Source: Cordilura impudica
Taxonomy: Eukaryota; Arthropoda; Insecta; Diptera; Scathophagidae
Length of the DNA stretch: 64,000 bases
Reading direction: 5' to 3'
Assembly (NCBI GenBank): GCA_963682025.1
Contig: OY821517.1
Location: forward strand, 52,775,662 to 52,839,661
Below are positions 42,196 through 53,904 of this stretch, piece by piece. The notes beneath the pieces are model-generated. The model was not told where the DNA came from and made no database searches. It saw only the letters and a program-made list of their open reading frames with translations. Position numbers and translations under genes: made by a program. Numbering within the stretch: position 1 is the first letter of the stretch; the number at the start of each line of letters is the position of its first letter.

Positions 42196-43424
42196 TCAGC
42201 ACCAGTGCTGGTATACCGAAAGAACCCTTTTAACTGCACGTGCTCGGAAGAATATTTTAGGCATAGTACAAGATACTCTTTCGAGTTCGGGCAGTGGTTG
42301 ATCGCTATCCGGCAAAAATGAATTTTTTGCAAAAAGTTCAGCCTTATCAACCGGGTCAGTGAATATTTGGTCATTCATTATAAGAGCTGGAATAGCAGAA
42401 CTAGCATTATTCTTTACTCTTTTAACAAATGACCAAAAGCTCTTGCTGCCCCGAGGAGCAGAAAGAACTTTAGCACGAAGACGCTGATCGTGAATAAACT
42501 TTTCGCGCCTTAGTAGTTTGGCACATTCATTTCTCGCCTGTTTGCGTAGCAGTTCAGTGACGGAATTTTTATTTTCACGCCAAAGTCTGAATGCTTCCTC
42601 TCTGGATCTGACTGCATCTCTGCAAGTCTGATTAAACCAAGACTTTTTATTAGGTTTAGCCGAAATGCGCTTTGATGGAATGAATAATCTCATACCAAGC
42701 ACTATTATTGTTTCCACCATTAACACAGCAGCATCAATATTATTATCTAGGAAACAAGGTTTCCAGTTGAAATGGTTGAAAAAATCGTCGTTTTCGTAAA
42801 TGAAAACTGAGCGTTTCATAGCTGGTGTTGAAACACTGTGAAGTACAGAGTACGAAAAAGAAGCGGAAATGGTACAGTGATCCGAATTACCAAGAGGTGC
42901 AAGTATTTTCACTTCATACTTGTCAGGGTGTGAAGTTAGAAAAAGGTCGAGAGTATTCTGTCTTTGCCCTTCAATGCACGGAATGTGCGTTCGTTCATTC
43001 ACTAGTTGCGCTAAGTGGTTATGCGCGGCGAGAGCTCAACGTAACGGCCTTCGGGAGTTGTTTGACTCGAATGGTGAAGCCAAGAAGAGTTGTGAATATT
43101 AAAATCGCCGGCAACTACTATTTCGCTATTCGGGCAACTCTCTAGGATTCTAGTTATGGATTCAGAAAGGGCATCGAAGCCATTATAGGTATGCTCCCTT
43201 TCTATGTTTGGGCTTCTGTAAAGAAACCCGAAATGTAAAATGTATGACCTGATTTTGAACTTAACCCAAAGAGAGGTAAATTCTGCATCATTACAGTTAT
43301 AATTTTGCTGGAACTGGTACACAACATTGTCACGAATGTACATTGCAAGGCCCCTATGGAAAGAATAGAAGGGATAGAAGGTGATAAACAGGTACATGAA
43401 AATCCTGTGGATCAGCATCCTCAC
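42196..43424 (-). pseudogene. LINE copy 2, endonuclease and linker
   Basis: The first frame (43011-43424) holds GLAMYIRDNVVYQFQQ and, near its end, EIVVAGDFNIHNSSWL with the catalytic Asp and Asn. The second (42196-43002), 268 codons after a frame change at about 43010, holds DLFLTSHPDKYEV, NSDHCTISASFSYS (catalytic Asp-His) and the linker with NQTCRDAVRSREEAFRLW and DQRLRAKVLSAPRGSKSF. The start codons in these frames are not native: the N-terminal endonuclease motif was lost by truncation at the GTCY boundary. The enzyme would nick genomic DNA for target-primed reverse transcription. Confidence 0.85.
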
Positions 43425-43427
43425 TCA

Positions 43428-43936
43428 CTATTTTGGTGAAATTTGGTATATAGGATGAACGCTGTTGAAATTGGTGAGAATCGGTCCATGTTCAGACCTA
43501 GTCCCCATATAAATGACCCGTACGAAATCGACATAAATATCCATACGATCCAAATTATCATATAGATCTCAGTCAAATTGGGTTTGTATGTGTTTATTAT
43601 ATGCATTAATCAGTAGTCCAAAAATAATCCCTAAAAGACAATTTTTAGTCATAGGCCCCACATAGACAAAGAAACAAAAAAAATTGCCCTGATTTTTCTA
43701 AAATTTAGTTTGTATATATTTATTGAAAATATAAGTGACTACCAAATATGGTCAGGATCGGATCGCCCTAGTCCCCATATGAATGTAGCATCCGATATGA
43801 ACATTTTCATATCTGCAGCCAAAAAAATTTATAAAAATGCCACTCAAATTTGGTTGTGCTTATTTTCTATATCCAATTAATTGGACCTAAGAGATAGGGT
43901 CTCTAAACCATAGTATAGGGTATCGTATAGTCGTAT
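43428..43936 (+). mobile_element. GTCY repeat, right half (split by LINE copy 2)
   Basis: Resumes with TATTTTGGTGAAATTTGG and runs through GGATGAACGCTGTTGAAATT, CATGTTCAGACCTAG and ATAGGGTATCGTATAGTCG. The terminal palindrome is cut off after TATAGTCG. Confidence 0.8.
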
Positions 43937-44195
43937 ATCAAAACAATTAAAGCTAAGGTTCCTAATCTGAGATTGCTTCTACACAATAAAATACACTGAA
44001 ATCATCATAACATGCTAAATTATATACAAGACTTTTAAATTAGGAAAATTGCTTACATCTAAAGAGTTGTAAATAAAAGCTGAAAATCTGATTAATTTTT
44101 GTTTTTATTAAACAGTTATAGATTTACAAAAAAAGTAGGTACTTTTTTAAGAACAAACTACTTAATATTACTAGTTTTCTTTAAAATTGGCTATT

Positions 44196-44967
44196 TATAC
44201 CCTATACCACTATGTGGTTTGGGTATAATGACTTTGTGCTGCTGGTTGTAACAACCAAAAATATTTGACCTAGACCCATCTTTAATTATACTGATCGAAT
44301 CAGAATCACTTTCTGAGTTGATTTAACAATGTCCGTCCGTCCGTCCGTCCGTCCGTCCGTCCGTCAATCAAACTGCAGGTCGCAAATATGAATGTATTTT
44401 GATGAAATTTGGTACATAAGCTTTTATCGGCCATGGGATGAACGCTATTGAAATTGGTGAGAATCGGTCCATGTTCAGACCTAGCCCCCATACAAATTAC
44501 CCATATGAAATCGACATAAATTGCCATAAGATCCAAATTGTCATATAGATCTTACTCAAATTGGGCTTGTATGTGTTCATTACATCCATTAATGAGTAGT
44601 CCAAAAATGATCCCTTTGACCCCATATAGAGCTGCTTCCTGATCTTCACTTAAATCTATTAAAAAAACAAAAATATTGCACTGATTCTTCTCAAATTTTG
44701 TTTGTATATATTTTTGCAAAATACAAGAGACTTTACCAAACATGATCAGGATCGGTCCATTTTTGGACCAAGTCCCTATATAGATATAGCATCCGATATG
44801 AAATTTTTCATATCTGCAGCCAAAAAAATTAATAAAAATCCCACTCAAATTTGGTTTTTGCTTATTTTCTATGTCCAGTTAGTTGGGCCTAAGAGATAGG
44901 GTCTCTAAACGCATGGTATAGGGTATCGTATAGTCGGTCTAGACCGACTATAATTTTCTTACTTGTT
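44196..44967 (+). mobile_element. GTCY repeat, full-length copy
   Basis: Begins TTTATACCCTATACCACTAT and ends with the palindrome around TCGGTCTAGACCGA plus TTTTCTTACTTGTTTT. The array has seven or eight GTCC units (about 44332-44362) and the following CATGTAAAG segment has been lost, compared with 38500-39280. Otherwise the two are nearly the same. Confidence 0.85.
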
Positions 44968-45177
44968 TTGGTATATATTTTGGGACTAAACTAATATGAA
45001 AAGTGGAGTGATTACAGCTATGACACACAAATTTAAGTAACAACAATAACAAGAGCAACATAGGAAAAATTATACTTTTAAAATCGGGTCCCGGGATGGC
45101 ATTGAAATCTCGGGGCTTATTGAACCGATTTTACTTGTACAGGATGACAGTAAATCATTGTGATTTCCAAACTGACA

Positions 45178-45882
45178 AATTTATGATACGAAGTAATTAG
45201 AAGGAGTGCATTTACTTAATATTTCACAAAAAACTCATTTTTCTCGAAATCCGCAAAAAAAAATTCTTTGTAAAAAAAGTTCTGGCATAGGCATTTACTC
45301 AAAAATTCGCACAGTTAATCTCTCATATATATTTAATAAAACTTTAAAGTACCAGATCCATTTTTGAAATTTTGTTTAAGAAAATTTTTTAAATCTTAAA
45401 AACGAAGTTTTCAAAATTTTATCAAAAAAATTTTCCATTTTTGGTCTCTTTTCGTAATGGGTTAGCAACGTGGTAATAAAACAATACTTCATATCTAAGT
45501 ACTTATAGGTATTGATCTCTATCTCTCTATAAAAAAAATATGGCTTTAATCACAAAAGTGGTCTGTGGCATTTGTTATTTCTTTGCGAGTTTTTATTCGT
45601 TTTTGAAGTCATATAGCTTTTTGCAAATATAATTTAGTACTGATATCGATTCATATAACAACTTGTCGAAAGAGTTAAACAATAGAACGAAATTTTCGTA
45701 AAATCTGAAAAAAGTCATATTTTCCCCATATAAACACACCTGAAATTTTCAGTCGCGTTGAGGCACCTCTAAATTTTTTTTTACCCAAAACATTGTATTT
45801 CTCAGTTTGTTTGCTATTCGCATATTTCTAGTGGGGTGAGACCGAGAGTTGGAACACTTTTTTTTATTAAGGGCCACCCTAA
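45178..45882 (+). mobile_element. Repeat family R3, copy 2 (5'-truncated)
   Basis: Shares TTCTCGAAATCCGCAAAA, CACAGTTAATCT, CACAAAAGTGGTCTG, ATATTTCTAGTGGGGTGAG and a CACCCTAA end with 17160-18267 and 55140-56203. It lacks the left third. Confidence 0.65.
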
Positions 45883-46430
45883 TATACATAACGCATTGTT
45901 CTAAACTGTCAGCTGTAAAAATTCCCTTTTTTTAACTCTCTTCCCTTTTTTTACACTCTACTGCACAAATAGCGGAAAATTAAATCTTGCGTGAATTATG
46001 GGACCCCTTTACATATAATTACCTGGGTATTAGGGTAATTGAAATCCAACTGAAAGCTGACATTTGTAAGGGCTATAGTTGTCTTATAAACTACTTTATT
46101 TATTAATACTTATTAATTTACCTTTAAAAAAATTATTTTTAAATCTAGAAACTTTTTTATGATAAATCAAAAAATTGAAATATTTTCTTTAGTTATAAAT
46201 TTAATTTTGTTTGGGAACATACAAACAGCTAAATACAAGAATACTTTTTTATAAAAATTTTATTATTATTATTTTTTATAAAAATAAAAAATTTTATTTT
46301 CGATCTTTATCATTTTAATGATTGAGTTTGAAATTATTCAGGTTCAAGATCAAATGTTTTTACTTTAAATAAAGCAAAAACATTGGCACATTTGTTTCAA
46401 AAAATTGATCTATATTCTGCATAACAGGTT
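45883..46430. other. No gene recognised
   Basis: AT-rich sequence without assignable features. Confidence 0.4.
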
Positions 46431-46437
46431 ATACAGC

Positions 46438-46711
46438 TGTTTCAGGAAGAGTCACCAACCCTCATCAGTAACCAAAAGCAGTAGATAGTTTGTTTGGTAA
46501 AAAGTTAAATTCATATATATTTGCTGAAAACAACCAAATGAGAATTCAAGCAAAAGTTATAATATTTAAGCCCCTTCCAATATAACAAATTAAAATATAG
46601 AACAACTTTGAAACAAATATGTTTGTATACGAGTACACATTGCATACTACAATATACAAACTATCTACTGCTTTTGGTTACTGATGAGGGTTGGTGACTC
46701 TTCCAGAAACA
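46438..46711. repeat. Inverted repeat, 56 bp arms, 162 bp spacer
   Basis: The arm TGTTTCAGGAAGAGTCACC ... GATAGTTTGT (46438-46493) is matched in reverse complement at 46656-46711 with one difference. Each arm carries CTGATGAG ... CAGAAAC in the outward sense, the two boxes of a hammerhead core, but the stems do not form properly. Confidence 0.8.
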
Positions 46712-46824
46712 TTGTCGTTTCATATTTATTTTATGTAATTTTAATCAATATGTAATATATTTTGGATACAACTGTCGGATTGGACTAAGGCTAGGCTACG
46801 TACAGTACACATCGAATTGAGAGA

Positions 46825-48010
46825 AACTATCAGATTCGAGCGCCCAAAATTAGAGTGCAATTTCTAGGCTGCTTTATTTTTCAACTTAACCAATTCACAA
46901 ACCAACACTATTTTGATTTATTATTATTATTGTGAATGAAGATAACAAACTCATTAACAAACACATTAAAAATTCAATAAAACACACATCCCAATAAACA
47001 TTTTTGTTTGCTATCAACTGCATTTGAGATCAAATACATTTCTCAAATCTCCAACGTTAATTCTCAAATGCACCTCAATAATCCGATTATAGTCTTCTCA
47101 GTTTAAAAGGCACATTTTTTATATGGCGATTTTCTTAGTTATCAAAATGAGAAATTTGTGATTCTCAACTTGAGAGCAAAGAAATTTCTCCAATCGGTAT
47201 CAAATGGAAGGTACGGAATTGCCATATTAAAAAAATTATACTAATTTTAGAAATGAAAACAATGTACTTTTTTTAATGTTTCAATTTAATTTCATTACAT
47301 ATTTAACATTATTATGTACATATTTAACATTTAATGTACATATTATGTACATTTTTAAAAATCTAGAATTAAAAATAAATGAATTAATTATTTGTACATT
47401 TTATGAATATTAATAATAAATATGTCATAAATAAGAATTTAAATTGAAAAATTCGACAAAAAGCAGAAATAGTTAAAAATATATCAATTAATTATTTGTA
47501 CTTTTTTGGCATTTTTTAATTTAATTTATTATTTATGACATATTTAAATAATATCTCAAACTTAACACAAATCATATTCAAGTTGAAAAAATGTTTGGTC
47601 TCAAGTGGAGAAAAGTGTTGTATATCCAATTGAGAGTAAAAATGTTTCTCAAAGATTGGAAAAAAATGTTAAGTCTCAACTTGATGTCAAGTTGAAAGCA
47701 AACAAGGAGAAAAATTGTTCAACTCAAGTTGAGAATTACATTTGACATCAATTTGAGAACTTAACTTTTCTCCAACATTGGAGAAATAATATTTCATGGC
47801 ATACTGGGATAGCATATGTATAATTTTTTTATGTATGTGTTAGTGCAACTTTAAATGCAATTTACTCAAAATAAAGGAAAAAATTAAAAAATCCGTAATT
47901 CTGCGAAACGGCTAAAAAGAAATGCCTTTCAAATACTGTACGTTTGGTCAAAATCGCGATAAAACGGTAGAATAAAACATCGCTCACAATAAATCGCCTA
48001 GCCTATTAAT
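46825..48010 (-). mobile_element. Helitron-like repeat, split by a TIR element
   Basis: The left piece (46825-46987) has CAGATTCGAGCGCCC, AATTCACAAACCAACAC and CAAACTCATTAACAAACAC. The right piece (47811-48010) has TATGTGTTAGTGCAAC, GTACGTTTGGTCAAAATC and CGCCTAGCCTATTAATATTA. Joined across the insertion they give the order seen in the intact copies at 51577-51951 and 60555-60881. Confidence 0.72.
46988..47810. mobile_element. 823 bp TIR element, ATCCCAGT family copy 2
   Basis: Starts ATCCCAATAAACATTT; the other end in reverse is ATCCCAGTATGCCATG. Flank comparison with intact Helitron copies (empty site ACACACATAGCAT) supports an AT target duplication with the element proper starting CCCA. 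Both arms are filled with short palindromes of one motif: TCTCAACTTGAGA, CTCAAATTGAG and TCTCCAACATTGGAGA. The centre (47200-47560) is AT-rich non-coding sequence. Confidence 0.65.
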
Positions 48011-48093
48011 ATTACACAACGGAACAAAATTGAACTTTTTGGTGTTGATTGAAAGTTTGTATCAATTTTTTACTAATTTCAGGTCGCTGATTT

Positions 48094-48441
48094 GAAATCT
48101 GCACTTGGTTTTTTCTATCAGATCGACTTTTCGCGATATACCGTTATGTCCAAAATTAAGGCACTTCCACTTCGTATATTGAAATACCTTGAAAACGGTT
48201 CACTATTTTTTGGTGATTTTCAAAATTTGTTTTTTTAAAGATGTACTTGTTAATTTTGAAAAACAAGAACGTTCATGACTTTTATGTCTCTTAGAATTAA
48301 AAAAACAATCATTTAAATCACCAAAAATGGTGAACCGTTTTCAAGTTATTCCAATATACTATACGTAGTTGAAGTGCTTTAATTTTGGACATAACGGTAT
48401 ATCGCAAAAGGTCGAGCTGATAAAAAAAACCAAGTACAGCT
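48094..48441. mobile_element. Foldback/MITE with about 125 bp inverted arms
   Basis: The left arm has GCACTTGGTTTTTTCTATCA, GCGATATACCGTTATGTCC and GAAAACGGTTCAC. The right arm is its reverse complement at about 90% identity (GTGAACCGTTTTCAAG, GGACATAACGGTATATCGC, ACCAAGTAC). The spacer is about 95 bases. It has no coding content. Confidence 0.8.
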
Positions 48442-48779
48442 TTGGATAAAGCGTCCCAAATAACCTTAAAAACAACATTCTGTTGGTAATCAACAAAAAC
48501 TTATTAAATAAATAGAACAGCAGCAAACACACACACATTTAATAAATGTCATTTTTGTATGGAAATCGTGATTTTTATCAATTTAGTTTTCTCGTTAAAT
48601 TGTGAACAAAATCAAATCTTGTGCACCGATTACAATGACATAAAGCTCATTTCATTCGAAATATGTTTATCTAACTGTTTTTAGACCAAAACTGTGATTT
48701 ATGTTGCAGTTTTATTTTTTATGAATTTTTAACAAACAAAAAAATTATTTTTTTTTTTTAAATTGTTATTTTTCAAAAC

Positions 48780-48952
48780 TTCAACGATATATACAAATAA
48801 CGACAATAATGACAATAAAATGTGTTGAATTGTGAATTGGCTAGAATTGATCAGTATACCTTAAGGGTCTTATAAAATAATTTATTAAATGAAAAATATA
48901 AAATTTCCTAGAATTTGCTCTCGAATTTCGAGGGCTGGGATCTGCTGGTTAA
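48780..48952 (+). mobile_element. Helitron-like repeat, 3' part
   Basis: GAATTGTGAATTGGCTAG, AAATTTCCTAGAATTTGC, the hairpin CTCGAATTTCGAG and an end CTGGTT where other copies have CTAGT. The 5' half is missing. Confidence 0.7.
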
Positions 48953-48954
48953 TA

Positions 48955-50985
48955 TTCATAAATAATTTGTTGTATATGATTTCGTTTAGTTTTTTAATTG
49001 GATTTTGCAACTGCCTCGATTTATATTGATTGCATTAAGCGAGTAGTACTGGACTTAACATTTAATCTTGATTTTCTTCAAGTTTTTAGCATTCACAATT
49101 CAACTGAAAATTATCTTTAATTTATTTTTTAATCGCTATAACTTAAATAGCTAACGACTAATTTTTCAAACTAAACAAATGGAAAAAATTATTTCAAGTC
49201 ATGTTGCATCTGATTCCTTTGACATGTAACACGTGATTAACCTTAAAATGGCAAAAAAAAAAAAAAGAATACAATATATAGGAGGGATATTTTTATTTGT
49301 TTTCTTTTCACACATACATAACTCAAATATGCAATTCTTTAAAATTTACCCAAAATGTAAATTGGCTAATAATTTGTAAATGTTACTTATAGTTTTTATG
49401 AATAGTACTTGAAACAAACATACAAACTCTAAAGTGTATATACTTGACCTGCATTGTTTGGTGTAGGGATTTGGCACTTAATCCTATTTGGCATAACAAT
49501 AACCAATTGAAATAGAAAATATTGAAATTCTTGTAAAATCATCATCTAATATGAAAATCCTATTGTTGTTTTTTTAAAGAGATTTTGGGTTGTGACACGT
49601 ACTCTTTTGCTCTTTTTTTTTGGAGGGAAAAACAATAATGACAATAGTGACTAACAATTGACTCTTATTGAACTTATAAGAGAAGGTGCTAAGCATGGTG
49701 GTCGACGACAGGCGGATTAATAGGATTAAAGAAAGATATTGAAAAGAAAAAAGTGTTTGTAATGAATGAAGTCTTAAGTCTTAAATGTATCTTAAAAGAT
49801 TGTGTACTTATCTCTGTTGTTATTGTTGGTTGATCCTTGCAACATATTGAATCAGTTTTGGTTAATTTGGTGTCATGTAGTATTTTTTGTCGTTAGAACG
49901 GGTCAAAACATTTTACTACTGCTGGTTACACATCTACACCAAGAATCATAAACAACAACAACAAAATCCAACATCTGCTTCTAACATTTATATGAATTTA
50001 ATAATAATATTCCTTCGAAATGAATCCCTTTGACATTTAACATGTCCTTGTTTATGCGTGCGTTTTTTCTTCTTCTTCTTCTTCTTGTTGGTTACAAATA
50101 AAACCAGATAACATGCGACAGACGACGTAATAAGTAGAGTTTGTGTGACCGATTGGTGTTAAATACTAACAAACGATCCTTGAATTACAAAATTACAACA
50201 ACAACAACAAATACAGCTTAGAAACTACCACATCTTTAAGATAAAAGCCAAGAAAAAAAAACCAACAAAAAACAAGCTGCCTCAAAAACAAGCGTCAGTC
50301 AATAAGCCAATCGAGAGAATGAGTCCTTCATATGAAGATGATCATTTTCTATTCTGTACGAGACGTAATTCGTCTGTCTTATGTTTATTGTTTTATGTTT
50401 TCGTTTGTTTTTAATGTCTAAATGCCTTTTGATTGTACTCAAGTGATAATATTCCCTATTTTTACCACATACTTTATATGAGTGGCTGTGTGTGCGTGTG
50501 TGTGTGTGTGTAAAATATACCGGCACAACATATGCAGCAGATGTGCATTAGAAGTTAGACATTTCAAAAAGAAATCTTCAAGAAATATAAAGCATTTATT
50601 CTATGTTTATTGTTTTGCAGTTAGTATGAGTTTATGTTTTGATGATCCCTTCTTAATGAATTTATGTTAAAATTTATATTTTCAAAGAAAATTTATTGAT
50701 TATTTTGATGTGCACTTCAGCGTATTAGTAAAGGTTTGTTATATGATTTTATAAAGAGGGAATTTAATAAATGCAGTGAGAGAATTTATTAATTTAGCTA
50801 CGAAAAGTTTATTTCTTTGAAAGAAAACTAGTTTTTAATACAATTCAAAGATATTCCCATTTTGTTATCACATGGATTTAAAATTTTTTCATGCAGAAAG
50901 TGTAAATTTAGGTGATCAAAAATAGTTTTAAATTGTCTAAGCAGACACAATTTTTGATAAACTATATTTTGTTCAATACATCTAC
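48955..50985. other. No gene recognised; microsatellites
   Basis: The longest stretch without recognised repeats. It holds (CTT)n at about 50067-50085, (GT)n at about 50489-50511, and short (ACA)n runs near 49950 and 50195. The DNA looks like ordinary dipteran intron or intergenic sequence; no exon is supported. Confidence 0.45.
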
Positions 50986-50989
50986 ACAG

Positions 50990-51145
50990 AAGAAATTACG
51001 ACAGATTAATTTTCATAGTAAATACCATTTTCGTTAATACAAATAATGTTTTATTTGATAAAGCACCTACAAAAATTAAAATTTTTAAAATTTCAAATTT
51101 TTTTATAACAACAGGCTTGTCATATTGAACAACAAACTTGTTAAC
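50990..51145 (+). repeat. AT-rich dispersed repeat, copy 2
   Basis: Matches 11095-11270: CATTTTCGTTAATACAA, ATAAAGCACC, CATATTGAACAACAAAC and TTGTTAACA. Confidence 0.6.
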
Positions 51146-51264
51146 AGCAATAATTACAAATTTAGAAATGGTGCAATAATATTAAGTAATTATATATATT
51201 GTTAGAAGAAATGAAGAAATGAAATGAAATTCAAATTTTGTTTTGAATTATTTTTTCTTTTTTG

Positions 51265-51540
51265 TGACCGATTTTAAACCTTCAATTACCAACCGATTTT
51301 GACAAAAAAAATACCCCATTAGAAAGATATTTCTTTTTAGCTGTCCATCACATTCAGAGACTTGCACCATCTGGAACATTTTTTTGGTGTAAAATGCATT
51401 CAAAGTTGCTACTAACACGTACCTAAAACACATATTTGAGCTTCAAATAAAAAACTATACAATACCTTGTGTGTATTTATTAAATTTGTGATGAATTGTG
51501 AATTGGGTAAAATTGATTAGCATATATTTAGGCTTCTTAA
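51265..51540 (+). mobile_element. Helitron-like repeat, diverged copy
   Basis: CCGATTTTGAC, AGAAAGATATTTCTTTTTAG, GCATTCAAAGTTGCTACTAA and TGTGAATTGG follow the order of the intact copy directly downstream, but with many changes and without its ends. Confidence 0.55.
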
Positions 51541-51576
51541 TGAACTCAGTTATATAACTTCTGTGTATTCAGCAAA

Positions 51577-51951
51577 TCTATAATATTAATAGGCTAGGCG
51601 ATTTCTCGTGACTGATGTTTTGCTCTACCCTTTTATCCCGACTTTGACCAAACGTATATTATTTGAAAGGTATTTCTTTTTAGCCGATTTGCAGATTTAC
51701 AGATTTTTAAATTTGTTCTTTTATTTTAAGTAAATTGCATTTAAAGTTGCTACTAATCCATACATAAAAATATACAATGCTATGTGTGTTTATTAAATTT
51801 GCTAATGTGTTTGTAATAAAAATGAGTTTGTTTTTTGTGTTGATTTGTGAATTGGCTATAATTGATTAGCATACTTTTAGGGTCTTTATTTAATGAAAAA
51901 ATAAAATTTCCTAGAATTTGCGCTCGAATTTCGAGGGCTGGAATCTGCTAG
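51577..51951 (+). mobile_element. Helitron-like repeat, full-length copy
   Basis: A 375 bp copy from TCTATAATATTAATAGG to CTGCTAG, with the 3' hairpin CTCGAATTTCGAG. It is close to the copy at 5578-5954 throughout and gives the best view of the family. Confidence 0.75.
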
Positions 51952-52025
51952 TATTTATAATTGAATTAAAAAATAAATTTTCCCAGAATTTGCACTAGAA
52001 TTTCGAGAGCTGCGCTCTGCTAGTT
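51952..52025 (+). mobile_element. Helitron-like 3' end only
   Basis: AATAAATTTTCCCAGAATTTG, then CACTAGAATTTCGAGAGC and CTGCTAGTT: a second 3' terminus directly after the full copy. Tandem or read-through ends of this kind are known for Helitrons. Confidence 0.65.
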
Positions 52026-52029
52026 AAAA

Positions 52030-52597
52030 ATATAGTGGGCCGAAATTGACAATTATTTTTATCTCAGCTCCACTCAAATATGTGGTGCAAATTATTCATG
52101 AATTAAATTACATATTTATTTTAAAAATAATAATATTAAACTAATAGAATAATAAATATTGCAATTAGTTAACTAAATTCCATGTTGCTAAATTTGTTCA
52201 ATATTTACTGATTTTTATACAACTCATATATGTATTTTTAAATATGCGTTGAAAAAGGAATTATTTATTGATGGCCTTAGCAGTCATGCTGAAATTAATA
52301 TAATTTTGTAATAATTTATTATTGTATAATTTTTAAATAAATAAATAAATAAAATACTAAATATGTAAACATTTTCCTTATTCTAAACAAGGAAATTAAT
52401 TGATTTATAAATGCTATATTTAGATTTTGAAAATCCAAAATGACTTCATAGAAATAAAAATAAATTACTTTAATAATTATTCCTCATGTGGAAAAACCTA
52501 AGCTTACTTTTGAGCAAAAAGTAGAAAAATTTCCTTTTTTGAAAAACAGTCAAAAAATTTTTTGATTTTGGGAAAAAAGTCAAAATATTTATTTATT
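52030..52597. other. No gene recognised
   Basis: Very AT-rich sequence, A/T-runs, no assignable features. Confidence 0.4.
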
Positions 52598-52892
52598 TTA
52601 TTTTTTTTTTTACGTTTATTTATTCACAATTTTGAAATTCTTTAACTATACAAAACACTAGTTATAAAGAAAGTTATATATACAAATATACAAAGTCCCA
52701 GAAACGAGCTCTCTAGTATTTTTAATATAAGAATAGGTATTGATTTACAATATTAGTATTTTTATTTTGTATACACAAATACACAGTAAATATAAATTTA
52801 TTTTGTAATGAAAAATTTATAAAAAACATTACTTGTATCTTGGCAGAATGATAAAACTAAGGTCTAAATGTTAAAAGAAAAATTTTAGTTAA

Positions 52893-53168
52893 TTATTCAT
52901 GTAGCCACCAAAATTTTTTGGCTTTTGATCTTTGCAGTATGTGAAGTTCTTTGTTAGATATACTTGTGTCATACCTGATATTATTATTTGGAGAATTACA
53001 ATTAATTGCTTTGATATTGGCCCGTCTGAAATTATTATATAAAATAGGAATGCCATTTTCATCCTGAATTATATTTAACTTATCTAAGTATAAAAATGCC
53101 TCGGGTGGCACAAAACCTTTTTCCAAAGTATTTTTTATATAAATATCATTTGCATAGTACGGTGCCAT
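52893..53168 (-). pseudogene. LINE C-terminal domain
   Basis: A 91-codon frame, MAPYYANDIYIKNTLEKG through LDKLNIIQDENGIPILYN to LHILQRSKAKKFWWLHE and a stop. The spacing from the RT and the strand agree with it being the C-terminus of the same protein, with 53170-53314 as a damaged join containing CTSCIENN-like sequence. Its function is unknown. Confidence 0.65.
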
Positions 53169-53314
53169 TATTAGATTATTTTCAATGCACGATGTGCACT
53201 TTAAAATATTATTCCTGATTAGATTAATTATAAAGTTATCTATTCTAATTATATTGGATGAATTATATAGTTTTTTTATTTGAAACGTATTTTATATAAT
53301 TACTATGTGACGAT

Positions 53315-53904
53315 CTAAATAATGACGTACAAGCCCTTAAAGATTTCCTTTCGAAGACTCGTATTTTTTTCCATGGAAGAAGGTGAGATATTGAACCAAA
53401 TTGGGCATCCATATGTGAGGATTGGTCTAATAAGTGATTGGTACATAATTATTTTTATCTTAGATTTTATATGTTTAGAATAAAATAAGGATTTATATAC
53501 AAAAAATGCCTTTCGTGCTTTTATAGTTATTTCGTTTACATGGGTATTGAAGTATAAGAATTTGTCTAAGTGAATGCCTAAGTATTTGACTACTTGTTTA
53601 TTGGGTATGTTGGTGTTAGTTAAATTCGATTTAATTCCAAAATATTTCCAGTTTCTTTTTATATTGTTGTTACATTTGTCGACAGAGGGCCTAAATAAAA
53701 TCGTTTCACATTTTTGTGCATTTATTTTCATGTTCCAGTCAACTGAAAATTGTTCTACTGTGTTAAAAGATTCTTGTAAGTTTGTATTTATTTTATCGAT
53801 TGTGCTGTCGGCGTGGTATATGACAATATCATCTGCAAATGCTATAATGTTTTCTGTTTTGTTAAGCAGATCTAGAATAAAAAGATTAAATAAAATGGGA
53901 GAGT
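53315..53904 (-). pseudogene. RT palm and thumb segments
   Basis: Directly after the frame break the sequence continues QGTVNSPILFNLFILDLL and IIAFADDIVIYHADS with both catalytic Asp residues, then VDWNMKINAQKCETILF. The 138-codon frame 53315-53731 carries KYLGIHLDKFLYFNTHV, KAFFVYKSLFYSKHIKSK and YQSLIRPILTYGCPIW. A further frame change near 53380 (SPSSMEKN) precedes the C-terminal domain. With only about two indels, this is one of the least damaged RTs here. Confidence 0.87.

Larger units (their letters stand above)
40645..43430 (-). mobile_element. LINE copy 2, inserted in a GTCY repeat
   Basis: Same family as 6058-8690. On this strand it runs from the endonuclease to an A-rich tail (AACAAAAAAAAGAAAAAA on the coding strand) at its 3' end, where the host repeat resumes. 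The host sequence on each side ends and begins with TATTTT, a likely short target duplication. It is 5'-truncated, which is common for LINEs. Its reading frames are longer than those of copy 1, so it is younger or less damaged. Confidence 0.9.

Noticed and set aside
42825..43145. 106-codon forward frame opposite LINE copy 2
   Set aside because: Shadow of the endonuclease coding strand, which has clear catalytic motifs on the reverse strand.
46656..46720. Functional hammerhead ribozyme in the inverted-repeat arm
   Set aside because: CTGATGA and GAAAC are present, but the sequence before CTGATGA does not pair with that after the presumed cleavage site, and the stem II region pairs poorly.
48955..50985. 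Introns of a large host gene
   Set aside because: The texture would fit, but no exon, conserved peptide or convincing paired splice sites were found, so no gene is called.
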